Source of the DNA: Listeria monocytogenes ATCC 19117
GTDB lineage: Bacteria > Bacillota > Bacilli > Lactobacillales > Listeriaceae
Direction: 5' to 3'
DNA: 64,000 nt
Assembly: GCF_000307025.1 (NCBI RefSeq)
Contig: NC_018584.1
Coordinates: forward strand, 496,001-560,000
The translations under genes were made by a program, and so were the position numbers. The notes under the pieces are model-generated. The model did no database searches. It was not told where the DNA came from and saw only the letters and a program-made list of their open reading frames with translations. Positions 45,220 to 53,004 of this stretch are shown in pieces; within the stretch, counting starts at the first letter, position 1; every line of letters begins with the position of its first letter.

Positions 45220-45258
45220 AAAGAACAAATTTCATTGATTGTGAAATTTGTTCTTTTT
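45220..45258 (+). terminator. Terminator
   Basis: AAAGAACAAATTTCA (45220-45234) pairs perfectly with TGAAATTTGTTCTTT (45242-45256). Confidence 0.9.
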
Positions 45259-45287
45259 AAATCCCACTCCAAGCCCATTCCCTAAAA

Positions 45288-45316
45288 TTGACATTGAGAA
45301 TCATTATCAATATAAT
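45288..45316 (+). promoter_or_regulatory. Promoter with Fur-type box in its spacer
   Basis: TTGACA (45288-45293), 17 bases, TATAAT (45311-45316): a consensus vegetative promoter. ATTGAGAATCATTATCAAT (45293-45311) fills the spacer and resembles the Fur box GATAATGATAATCATTATC. Bound Fur would block RNA polymerase, so the heme monooxygenase gene should be on only under iron limitation. Confidence 0.88.
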
Positions 45317-45370
45317 GGAAGGAACTAGCCTATTATACATACAATACAATTATCCAAGGGGGATTTAAGA

Positions 45371-45736
45371 ATGATTATTGTAACTAATACGATTAAGGTA
45401 GAAAAAGGCGCAGCAGAGCACGTTATCCGTCAGTTCACAGGCGCAAATGGCGACGGACATCCAACAAAAGATATCGCAGAAGTAGAAGGTTTCCTAGGCT
45501 TCGAACTATGGCACAGCAAACCAGAAGACAAAGACTATGAAGAAGTAGTCGTAACAAGCAAATGGGAAAGCGAAGAAGCCCAACGCAATTGGGTGAAAAG
45601 CGATTCCTTCAAAAAAGCACACGGCAGAACAAAAGACACTAGAGAACAAAGAGAAGACCGCAAAGGCATCGTAGGAAATGCAATCGCTCGTTTTGAAGTG
45701 GTTCACGTGCAAAACCCTGTGATTGTTGAAAAATAA
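45371..45736 (+). CDS. IsdG-type heme-degrading monooxygenase (121 aa)
   Basis: Antibiotic-biosynthesis-monooxygenase fold of the IsdG/IsdI family, which opens heme to release iron. The family triad Asn-Trp-His can be placed at Asn6 (IVTNTIKV), Trp74 (QRNWVKSDSF) and His84 (KKAHG). CAAGGGGGAT precedes the ATG. The Fur-type promoter in front supports a role in iron acquisition from heme. It corresponds to lmo0484 of EGD-e (from memory). Single gene. Confidence 0.9.
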   Translation: MIIVTNTIKVEKGAAEHVIRQFTGANGDGHPTKDIAEVEGFLGFELWHSKPEDKDYEEVVVTSKWESEEAQRNWVKSDSFKKAHGRTKDTREQREDRKGIVGNAIARFEVVHVQNPVIVEK

Positions 45737-45862
45737 GAGTGAATGAACAAGCCGTTTCGAGGTAGATGGCTTGTTTTTTTGCGCGCTCGAATTTTCAGAT
45801 AATTATTGAATTTTTATATCTTATGCGGTATATTAAGAATAAAAAAGCAGGGATGGATTTAA

Positions 45863-46231
45863 GTGGATTCAAACAACGAGAAATTGAAACAACAACTACA
45901 AACCCTCCAAAAACAACAAAAAGATGCGGAATAATCCTTAGATATGCTCAAACATGAACAAAATGAGCGAATTTGGCTAGAAGAAGATTTTGAGCGGATT
46001 TGTTACGAAGAACGCGAGTCTTTGGAGTTGATGAGAGAAGTCTGGCAAGGCGATCAAGCTCGCAATTTCGGCTACTATTTAGAAGACCTCCAAGCAGACG
46101 AGAAAAATAAATGGTGCCAAACCTTTCAAGCTGAGGAAGAAAAACGCCAAGAAAAAATAAATACATACCAAAAAAACATCTACCAATTGGAAAGTAAACA
46201 ACAAGATATACAAAAGGAGTTGTTCCAGTGA
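45863..46231 (+). pseudogene. LXG-partner gene with in-frame stop (or 95-aa product from 45944)
   Basis: A GTG at 45863 opens a coiled-coil frame (DSNNEKLKQQLQTLQKQQKDAE) that hits TAA at 45932-45934. The same frame then continues SLDMLKHEQNERIWLEEDFERICYEE and on to 46231. Reading TAA as CAA would restore one protein of about 122 residues, so this looks like a nonsense mutation; translation could still restart at ATG 45944 to give 95 residues. Size, all-helical character and position just before an LXG toxin match the small partner proteins (Lap/DUF5082-like) that help export LXG toxins by the type VII system. Its stop overlaps the toxin's GTG start. Confidence 0.65.
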
Positions 46232-47529
46232 GCCGAATCGACATCGGAGAAATACAAGATTTTGCATTCCAACTACGCGCAGCCAACCAAACAGGAAGAA
46301 AAATCATCCAAGGCGTCAAAACCACCGTGACAAACTACGTAGAAGATGGTAGTTTAAAAGGGAAGGCCGTGGAAGCGTCCAAAAATTACTTTCAAATGAC
46401 ATACATTCCACTCTGCGACACGATAATCGAGGCAATGAATGAGAGTGAGGAAAGGTTGAAGCGGTATATCCAAGACTTTCACGACCAAGTAGACCTTTCT
46501 CCTAATGCTAAAATTGATGCAGATGGTTTATATGAACTCGGCCAAATGATTGACCGCATTGAAAGCAAAAAAGAAGCACTGTACCAACGAATGAACAGCA
46601 GTACAGAAGGCCAAATGCAAACCTATCGTTCCCAGTTAGCAACCGCATATAAGCAAGAAAATATTTTAGAGAAATATCTGGCTTTTGAACAAAGTCATGG
46701 GGCTTTTTTCGACCATTTGACGGATTTAGTGCAAGGTATCCAGCAAACTGTTCGAGAGTTACAATCAAATATCCAGTTTAATAGTCAAACGGGCAGCTAT
46801 GATTTAAGTAAATTAAATTTTGCCACTGTGAACCGAATGCGAAAAACGCTAGGAAAAGCGAGTGCCACTGATACGACAGTCTATAATTTTGCGAGTTATA
46901 GCAAAGTAAAACAAGGCGTTATGTGGATTCTTTCAAAAGATGGGAAAGTGGATATTAAAGCAACGGAGGCTTATAATACAGCCAGTTTTAACGGTGAGCT
47001 ACCAAAAGAAAGTAACCAAGCCACGGAAGAAGGCGAGTTGTTAAAAGCCACACTAGAATCACTGAAGCAAAATAAAGATCCGATAACTGGTCAAGAAATA
47101 AGCAAAGCTCAAAGTTTTGGGATTTTAACCTCACTTGTTTTTGGCTACACGACGAAAGGGTATCAAGGGAAGAAACTGACAATATCGAAAAATACATTGA
47201 TAAAATTGAGACAAGCTGATAAAACGGTTATAGAAAGGATTAAGAAAACTAGCAGAATTGACTATGAAGAAATTGTTAAAAAAGGTAGTAAAATGCCTAA
47301 ACACATCATCGTGGAAAACAAACAAAGTCTTCCGGGAAAAGCTATGCCCAGTTCCTCGGCTGATTTGTTAAATCCTGATGGAAGTGTAAAACAAAGAAGA
47401 TATTATGATGAAAAGGGCAGAGCTAAAGAAGATATAGATTTTAACCATTCAGACGACGGAACTCACGAATTTCCACATAGACATGAGTGGGATTGGGATA
47501 GAAAACCGCCAAGAAAGCCATCTAAATAA
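46228..47529 (+). CDS. LXG-domain polymorphic toxin (433 aa)
   Basis: Type VII-secreted antibacterial toxin candidate. Starts at a GTG overlapping the previous stop (GTGA), with AAAAGGAG in front. The N-terminal LXG domain (about 1-200) is helical and begins MSRIDIGEIQDFAFQLRAA, with GSLKGKAVEASKNYF, the family's eponymous region. A linker region of about 150 residues follows. The C-terminal toxin part (about 365-433) has NPDGSVKQRRYYDEKGRAKEDIDFNHSDDG and FPHRHEWDWD, a His/Asp-rich end common in small nuclease-type toxin domains; the precise activity is not decided. An immunity gene follows 12 bp downstream. No secretion machinery genes are in the window. Confidence 0.85.
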   Translation: MSRIDIGEIQDFAFQLRAANQTGRKIIQGVKTTVTNYVEDGSLKGKAVEASKNYFQMTYIPLCDTIIEAMNESEERLKRYIQDFHDQVDLSPNAKIDADGLYELGQMIDRIESKKEALYQRMNSSTEGQMQTYRSQLATAYKQENILEKYLAFEQSHGAFFDHLTDLVQGIQQTVRELQSNIQFNSQTGSYDLSKLNFATVNRMRKTLGKASATDTTVYNFASYSKVKQGVMWILSKDGKVDIKATEAYNTASFNGELPKESNQATEEGELLKATLESLKQNKDPITGQEISKAQSFGILTSLVFGYTTKGYQGKKLTISKNTLIKLRQADKTVIERIKKTSRIDYEEIVKKGSKMPKHIIVENKQSLPGKAMPSSSADLLNPDGSVKQRRYYDEKGRAKEDIDFNHSDDGTHEFPHRHEWDWDRKPPRKPSK

Positions 47530-47541
47530 GGAGTGTTAATT

Positions 47542-47919
47542 ATGAAAAATACAGTTCATGATAGCGAAATATTGTCTTATCATGCAGATTTTGAGAATTC
47601 TCAATTAATCATGTTTGTTAAGGATGAAGAAAACAGAAAATATAAAGTCATATTTGAGGGGCTTTTAACTTTCTGCTTTGAACACCAAATGTCTAATAGT
47701 ATCATTTTAGACATAGTAAAAGGAGAGGTTAGCAGCTTTATAAGTGAGAAGTCAATTTTACTTTCTGAAGGCAAAAACTATTTTTGGCCACTAGATTATG
47801 AAAGTGAGGACGAACTACTAAATTATTTAAACGAGAAAAAATTAAATTATTATGAGTTACAAGCTTCATATGGGTTAAACGGTTGGATATTATGTTCTCA
47901 CTATCATATTGAATTATAG
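47542..47919 (+). CDS. Probable immunity protein for the LXG toxin (125 aa)
   Basis: ATG at 47542 has AAGGAG 9 bases before it. A small, acidic cytosolic protein with beta strands (SQLIMFVKDEENRKYKVIFEG) and an acidic helix (ESEDELLNYLNEKK). I recognise no immunity family with certainty; the call rests on size, composition and its place directly after the toxin, where cognate immunity genes lie. Confidence 0.7.
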   Translation: MKNTVHDSEILSYHADFENSQLIMFVKDEENRKYKVIFEGLLTFCFEHQMSNSIILDIVKGEVSSFISEKSILLSEGKNYFWPLDYESEDELLNYLNEKKLNYYELQASYGLNGWILCSHYHIEL

Positions 47920-47961
47920 TTATTTTCTAAGAAATATGGTGAGATAGAAAGCGGGAAATAA

Positions 47962-48084
47962 ATGGTTTTATTTGAAAAAACATATTATGAATCAGCCATA
48001 GAATTAGAAAACAGGTTTTGGTCTATAGAGAATCATCTGAACAAAATAAACACATATGCTAAACCCCAAAAGCCCCTTTACTAG
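47962..48084 (+). CDS. Small ORF, possibly truncated second immunity gene (40 aa)
   Basis: ATG 47962 after GAAAGCGGGAAATAA, encoding an acidic N-terminus-like segment (YYESAIELENRFWSIENHL) that ends in unrelated sequence (KPQKPLY) at a TAG. It looks like the first part of a gene cut by a deletion that joined it to the DNA before the nitroreductase. Translation is uncertain. Confidence 0.4.
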   Translation: MVLFEKTYYESAIELENRFWSIENHLNKINTYAKPQKPLY

Positions 48085-48116
48085 CAACCCACAAACCAAT
48101 CATGCTATAATTCTCT

Positions 48117-48137
48117 AAATGATAACGTTTATCATTT
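48117..48137. promoter_or_regulatory. Fur-like palindrome before the nitroreductase gene
   Basis: AAATGATAA-CGT-TTATCATTT is a perfect 9-bp inverted repeat with a 3-base centre. Its core TGATAAC-G-TTTATCA differs from the Fur 7-1-7 pattern (TGATAAT-N-ATTATCA) at one position per arm. A TATAAT lies just upstream at 48106-48111, so a bound repressor would sit on the start region. Fur is the best guess; Zur cannot be excluded, given the cysteine-free L32 gene downstream. Confidence 0.7.
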
Positions 48138-48152
48138 AAGGGGGAATTAAAC

Positions 48153-48728
48153 ATGATTGAAAAAACAATTAAGGAACGTCGTAGCATTAAGAAAGCGAAC
48201 GACGCGCCAATTTCAAGAGAAACGGTGAACACCATTTTAGAGCAAGCTGCCTATGCGCCTTTTCATAGCAAAGTAGAGCCGTGGAATGTATACGTGCTGC
48301 ATACACTTGCTGAAAAAGAGCGATACATCGAGAAAATCATCGAATTTAATGAGCGCGAACAAGGGGTTAGTTTTTCTGAAGCAGAGATTGCGGATTTAAA
48401 AGCAGGCTATGCGAAGAAAATTATTACGCCGCCATACTTACTCATTGTGACGACGAATATTATCGGTCACGGGAAAAAGGATTTCGAATCAATCGGGGCA
48501 ACTAGTGCATTTATCCAAAATATCCAATTACTTGGCTGGGAAGCGGGAATTGGGATGATTTGGCGGTCGAATAGATTTATTTTTGATGCGAAGTTTGCGG
48601 AAGATTTAGGTATCCCTTCTGAGCAAAAAATTGTTGGAACCTTGCATTTAACTAGCTTAGCGGAAGTGCCAGAAGCAAAACCGCGTCGTCCTTTGAATGA
48701 ATGGGTGAAGAATTTAGCCGATTTGTAA
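48153..48728 (+). CDS. Nitroreductase-family flavoprotein (191 aa)
   Basis: FMN-dependent NAD(P)H oxidoreductase. The N-terminus IKERRSIKKANDAPISRETVNTILEQAAYAPFHSKVEPW has the family's RRS...AP..N/S.QPW pattern, and GATSAFIQNIQLLGWEAGIGMIWRSN corresponds to the FMN-binding helix. TAAGGGGGAAT precedes the ATG. A Fur-like box lies in front, so it may be iron-regulated. The rpmF paralog follows 64 bp downstream. Confidence 0.88.
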   Translation: MIEKTIKERRSIKKANDAPISRETVNTILEQAAYAPFHSKVEPWNVYVLHTLAEKERYIEKIIEFNEREQGVSFSEAEIADLKAGYAKKIITPPYLLIVTTNIIGHGKKDFESIGATSAFIQNIQLLGWEAGIGMIWRSNRFIFDAKFAEDLGIPSEQKIVGTLHLTSLAEVPEAKPRRPLNEWVKNLADL

Positions 48729-48792
48729 GATTGATGTTTCGTGTGATTAGCGTTACAATGATACAAGTGTAAGAAATAAGGAGGCGAGCAAT

Positions 48793-48963
48793 ATGGCAGT
48801 TCCAGCTAGACGTACGTCCAAAGCGAAGAAAAACAAGCGCCGTACGCATAAAGGCTTAACAACACCAGGTTTGAGTCGCGATAGTGAAACAGGCGAATAC
48901 CGTATGTCACACCGCATCTCACCAGACGGCACTTATAAAGGTCGCACAATTCTCGAAAAATAA
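48793..48963 (+). CDS. rpmF: Ribosomal protein L32, cysteine-free (C-minus) form (56 aa)
   Basis: [19 protein letters not shown] is the classical L32 start. The usual CxxC zinc-ribbon cysteines are absent: the C-terminal half ([20 protein letters not shown], then RISPDG) has none. Zinc-independent paralogs of this type replace the zinc form in bacteria with two L32 genes, and Listeria has a second rpmF elsewhere (from memory). AAGGAGGCGAGCAAT precedes the ATG. It follows the nitroreductase and ends in a terminator. Confidence 0.93.
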   Translation: MAVPARRTSKAKKNKRRTHKGLTTPGLSRDSETGEYRMSHRISPDGTYKGRTILEK

Positions 48964-49002
48964 GAGGATTTGTTCCAGTGATTGGAACAAATTCTTTTTT
49001 TT
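48964..49002 (+). terminator. Terminator after rpmF
   Basis: ATTTGTTCC (48968-48976) pairs with GGAACAAAT (48984-48992), T-run after. Confidence 0.85.
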
Positions 49003-49054
49003 GTGATACTATAATGGAAAGAGCTAAATACACAAAAAGGAGTCTGATTTTGAC

Positions 49055-49783
49055 ATGACAGAAGAATTTGTGAACAAAGAAGATGCGCTGAAAAATTATA
49101 ATGCAAAAGAGTTTCGTACACCAGATGGCTATACGAGCGATATGATTTTAACTACAGTAAAAGAGTTGAACGGGAAACCAACATTACATATTTTATTAAT
49201 TAAACGAAGCCTTACAAACGCAGAAGGAAAACCAAATATGGAAGGCGGAAAATGGGCGGTTCCGGGCGGATTTGTCGATGAAAATGAATCTGCGGACCAA
49301 GCTGCCGCGCGTGAACTAGAAGAAGAAACAAGTTTGACTGGTATTCCGTTGATTCCGTTTGGGGTATTTGATAAACCGGGTCGTGATCCGCGCGGTTGGA
49401 TTATTTCGCGGGCATTTTATGCGATTGTGCCACCAGAAGCTTTAGAGAAACGCGCGGCTGGGGATGACGCGGCGGATATCGGCCTTTTCTCAATGACAGA
49501 AGCTTTGGAACTGCCACTTGCTTTTGACCATTTAGATATGCTTAAAAAAGCGTATAGTGCGATTACGGAAGAGTTTTTACTGACAACAGCAATTCGTGAT
49601 TTCTTGCCAGAAACTTTCTCAGCCGAACTACTTTACCAAACGTTAGATGGTTGCACGAAGCCAGGTATTTTGCCGGATGAAGTAGAATTTATGGAGAATA
49701 TCGAGTATTTACCGTATTTAGAAAAAGTTGGTGAGTTATACCGATTTAATGCGGATGCTGAAGCAGGAAGTATTTATTTTTAA
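49055..49783 (+). CDS. Nudix hydrolase with C-terminal extension (242 aa)
   Basis: The Nudix box is GGFVDENESADQAAARELEEETSL, matching Gx5Ex7REUxEE, with Thr-Ser in place of the usual x-Gly. An N-terminal beta domain precedes it, and about 90 residues after the catalytic domain (FLTTAIRDFLPETFSAELLYQTLDG...) may form a winged helix as in the NrtR group. NrtR-type proteins regulate NAD metabolism; ADP-ribose hydrolysis is the other option. AAAAAGGAG precedes the ATG. Single gene. Confidence 0.85.
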   Translation: MTEEFVNKEDALKNYNAKEFRTPDGYTSDMILTTVKELNGKPTLHILLIKRSLTNAEGKPNMEGGKWAVPGGFVDENESADQAAARELEEETSLTGIPLIPFGVFDKPGRDPRGWIISRAFYAIVPPEALEKRAAGDDAADIGLFSMTEALELPLAFDHLDMLKKAYSAITEEFLLTTAIRDFLPETFSAELLYQTLDGCTKPGILPDEVEFMENIEYLPYLEKVGELYRFNADAEAGSIYF

Positions 49784-49786
49784 TAG

Positions 49787-49822
49787 AAAAGGAGCCACCG
49801 ATTTGGTTGGCTCCTTTTTTTA
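49787..49822. terminator. Bidirectional terminator
   Basis: AAAAGGAGCCA-C pairs with G-TGGCTCCTTTT, between the Nudix gene and the convergent LysR gene. Confidence 0.82.
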
Positions 49823-50713
49823 TAGGAAATGCTTTTTACCATAACGTAATGCGAAATCTTTAAAAGCCTTGGAAGCAGGCGAAATGTAGTGGTTTTTCAA
49901 ACTTGCTAGATAGATAAAACGATCGTGTTTTGGTTCGTTGATGGATAATACTTTGACATTGTAGTGTGCTAATGAGGAGATTTTTGGCATGATAGAAATA
50001 CCGTAATCAACACTCACAAGCCCAACCATTGCGGTATCCTCCTCTACATAACAGCCGATTTTAGGTTGAATATTTATTTCCGCAAAAAGAGAATCAATAA
50101 GCGGTCTCAGCCCACTGGTGTCAGAAAAGAAAATATACGAATAATCTGCGGTGTCTTTTAAATCAATCGAATCATGTTTGGCAAGTGGGTGGTTTTCGGC
50201 AACGACAACAACTAACTCTTGTTTTGTTAATGGTAAAAACTCAATATCAGGTTCATTTTCGACGTAGGAGCAAATCGCTAGGTCGAATTTTTCATTTTTT
50301 AAATCAGGGATAATTGATTTAGTGGCACCTTGGAAAAAGGAAAATGTGATGTCTTTATGGCTTTCGACTTTGGTGAAATTCTGGACGAGCTCTGGAACCG
50401 TATGGGCGCCCATGGTGTAAATAAACCCTAAATCAATATTTCCGTGCGATGGGCTCGTTAATTCGTGTAAAAGTTTTTCACCTTTTTCTAGTTCGGCGAG
50501 GGATTTTTCCACATAAGTTAAATAAAAGCGACCGTATTTAGTTAAACGAATATTGCGGCCTTGTTTTTCAAATAAATAGACACCAAGTTCTCGCTCAAGT
50601 TCTGCGATAGAATGGCTTAAGCTAGGCTGGGTAATGGAGAGTTCGGCGGCTGCGATCGTGTAATGCTCTTTTTCAGCTAGTTTTTTAAAATAGTATAATT
50701 GACGCAAATTCAT
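49820..50713 (-). CDS. LysR-family regulator divergent from the enoate reductase (297 aa)
   Basis: Standard LysR layout: helix-turn-helix at 1-60 (YTIAAAELSITQPSLSHSIAELERELGVYLFEKQGR) and a periplasmic-binding-like effector domain. CGAGGAGGTAGTTTC precedes the ATG. It is divergent from the enoate reductase-aroE-aroD genes across a 197-bp region containing a T-N-A type dyad, so it most likely activates them with a ligand from the shikimate/quinate or aromatic pathway. Confidence 0.9.
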   Translation of the reverse strand: MNLRQLYYFKKLAEKEHYTIAAAELSITQPSLSHSIAELERELGVYLFEKQGRNIRLTKYGRFYLTYVEKSLAELEKGEKLLHELTSPSHGNIDLGFIYTMGAHTVPELVQNFTKVESHKDITFSFFQGATKSIIPDLKNEKFDLAICSYVENEPDIEFLPLTKQELVVVVAENHPLAKHDSIDLKDTADYSYIFFSDTSGLRPLIDSLFAEINIQPKIGCYVEEDTAMVGLVSVDYGISIMPKISSLAHYNVKVLSINEPKHDRFIYLASLKNHYISPASKAFKDFALRYGKKHFL

Positions 50714-50761
50714 GAAACTACCTCCTCGGAATGCCTTGATAACTCTATTGTAAGCGATTGT

Positions 50762-50776
50762 ATAGAAAAAATCTAT
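50762..50776. promoter_or_regulatory. LysR-type dyad in the divergent region
   Basis: ATAGA-AAAAA-TCTAT is a 15-bp dyad of the T-N11-A type, 49 bp from the LysR start. A TATAAT -10 element for the enoate reductase operon lies at 50822-50827. Binding is inferred. Confidence 0.45.
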
Positions 50777-50910
50777 GGATAAATCGAAAAATATACATTA
50801 GATTAATAATTATTCCTGACTTATAATGAAAGAGAAATAAGATTGTGCATTATTGAACGTGAATAATGTAACAAATCATTTGCTGAGATTATAGTCGCAG
50901 GAGGCTTATT

Positions 50911-52905
50911 ATGACAGATTATCCGAGTATTTTTGAACCATTAACTGTAAAAAGAATGACCATTAAAAACCGTGTGATAATGCCACCAATGGGGACAAAC
51001 CTAGCTGGATTAAATGGCGAATTTTTAGAAGAACATATGAATTACTACGAACAACGCGCAAAAGGTGGAACAGGTCTAATCACTATTGAAAACGCTTGTG
51101 TAGATTTTCCTTATGGGACAAACGGAACAACGCAACTTCGAATCGATAATGACCAATACATCCCTGGATTTTACAAATTAACAGAACGTCTTCATAAACA
51201 TGGAACTTGTGTATCCATCCAAATCAACCACGCTGGTGCATCAGCTTATCCAGCACGTTTGAATGGACTTCAACCAGTTTCCGCGTCAGATATTCCATCT
51301 AAAAAAGGTGGTACTGTACCGCGCCCGCTTACGGTAGAAGAAATTTATGAAATCGTCAATAAATATGGTGATGCAGCTAGACGTGCCCAACAAGCTGGGT
51401 TTGATGCAGTCGAAATCCACGGCGGACACTCGTACTTACTATGCCAATTCTTATCGCCACTTTATAACAAACGTACGGATGAATTTGGTGGCTCGCCTGA
51501 AAATCGCGCCCGTATCGTCAAACTAATTTTGGAAAAAGTCCGCGCGGAAGTTGGTCCATTTTTCCCAATCGTACTTCGTTTTAGTGCAGATGAATTTACA
51601 GAAGGCGGCAACCACTTAGAAGATATTTTGGAACTGCTAGATTATTGCCAAGAAGAAGCGGATATTTTGAATGTATCAGCGGCAATAAATGACAACCTAT
51701 ACTTGCAAATTGACCAAATGAACTTGGAAGATGGCTGGAGAAGCTACCTTGCAAAAGCGGTGAAAGATAAATTTAACAAACCAACGATTACTTCCGGTAA
51801 CATTCGCAGTCCAAAAGCGGCAGAGAAAATTTTGTCAGAAGGATATGCGGACTTGCTTGCGATGGGACGTGGCTTAATCGCTGAGCCTAACTGGGTGAAC
51901 AAAGTGGCAACTGGCCAAGAAGACATGCTTCGAAAATGTATTTCTTGTAATATCGGTTGCGCGGATCACCGAATTTCCAAGTCGAAGCCAATCCGTTGTA
52001 CGGTGAATCCTGATATTATTCATGAAGATAAATACAAAGAAACAAAAGTGACTCGTCCGACCAATGTTGTCGTAATTGGCGGCGGAACAGCAGGGCTTGA
52101 AGCAGCTTGTACGGCGGCCGAAGTTGGCTGTAACACAACGCTAATTGAAGCGAGTGAACAAACTGGTGGCTTGGCGCGTGCCATTGCCAACCTTCCAGAC
52201 AAAAGTAGAATTGCCGATTTCCCTAATTATTTAGCGAACCGAGCAGAAAAATTAACCAATTTAAAAGTTATTACAGGCACTAAAGCTGATACTGCGCTTA
52301 TTGATACATTTAATCCTGATGTGGTAGTCAATGCCACAGGATCCAAACCATTACTTCCACCGATTAAAGGTTTGCATGACGTGATTGACAAAGAAGGCAG
52401 TAAGGTTCATTCGATTTTTGGACTTATTTCAAATATCGATGACTTTACCGAATTTAGTAACAAAAAAGTTGCAGTTATCGGCGGTGGTGCAGTTGGACTT
52501 GATGTGGTCGAGTACTTCTCAGAACGCGGCTCGGATGTTACAATTGTAGAAATGATGCCACTTCTTGGAAAAGACTTAGATATGATTACACGTCTTTCGA
52601 TGATGGACATTATCGAGAAGAATAATGTTGATGTGCAAACAGAAACTGCATTAACCGAAGTAGCAGCGGATCATTTCAAAGTGAAGCACGACGGAGTAGA
52701 CGCCGAGATTCCATTTGATTACGGCTTTGTCTGCCTAGGAATGCGACCAGAACGCCCACTTATGGAAGAACTTGCGGCATACGGAAAAGAAAAACAAATT
52801 GAAATCGTAAATATTGGCGACAGCGCTGCGACAAGAAAAATCTTGGAAGGCGTTCGCGAAGGAAGAAATATTTTAACTACATTAGAAAAAATTGGCTCTT
52901 TGTAA
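50911..52905 (+). CDS. Enoate reductase-like flavin/iron-sulfur oxidoreductase (664 aa)
   Basis: Old-yellow-enzyme TIM barrel with FMN (about 1-340: MPPMGTNLAG, IQINHAGAS, GHSYLLCQFLSPLYNKRTDE). A 4Fe-4S motif CxxCxxxC-x12-C follows (KCISCNIGCADH...RC), then FAD and NAD(P) Rossmann motifs (VVVIGGGTAGLEAA and VAVIGGGAVGLDVV). This is the layout of 2,4-dienoyl-CoA reductase, enoate reductase and BaiCD/BaiH. It reduces C=C bonds of conjugated acids. Co-located with aroE and aroD, so the substrate may be a shikimate- or quinate-derived unsaturated acid. GCAGGAGGC precedes the ATG. Confidence 0.9.
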   Translation: MTDYPSIFEPLTVKRMTIKNRVIMPPMGTNLAGLNGEFLEEHMNYYEQRAKGGTGLITIENACVDFPYGTNGTTQLRIDNDQYIPGFYKLTERLHKHGTCVSIQINHAGASAYPARLNGLQPVSASDIPSKKGGTVPRPLTVEEIYEIVNKYGDAARRAQQAGFDAVEIHGGHSYLLCQFLSPLYNKRTDEFGGSPENRARIVKLILEKVRAEVGPFFPIVLRFSADEFTEGGNHLEDILELLDYCQEEADILNVSAAINDNLYLQIDQMNLEDGWRSYLAKAVKDKFNKPTITSGNIRSPKAAEKILSEGYADLLAMGRGLIAEPNWVNKVATGQEDMLRKCISCNIGCADHRISKSKPIRCTVNPDIIHEDKYKETKVTRPTNVVVIGGGTAGLEAACTAAEVGCNTTLIEASEQTGGLARAIANLPDKSRIADFPNYLANRAEKLTNLKVITGTKADTALIDTFNPDVVVNATGSKPLLPPIKGLHDVIDKEGSKVHSIFGLISNIDDFTEFSNKKVAVIGGGAVGLDVVEYFSERGSDVTIVEMMPLLGKDLDMITRLSMMDIIEKNNVDVQTETALTEVAADHFKVKHDGVDAEIPFDYGFVCLGMRPERPLMEELAAYGKEKQIEIVNIGDSAATRKILEGVREGRNILTTLEKIGSL

Positions 52906-53004
52906 TCCGAACTGGCAAGGCGGAGTCCGTCTTGCCACATTCGCTCTTTATATAAGTTCACATTTTCACAAATAAACCTTAATTTGGAAAGGAACGATGT
53001 TATT

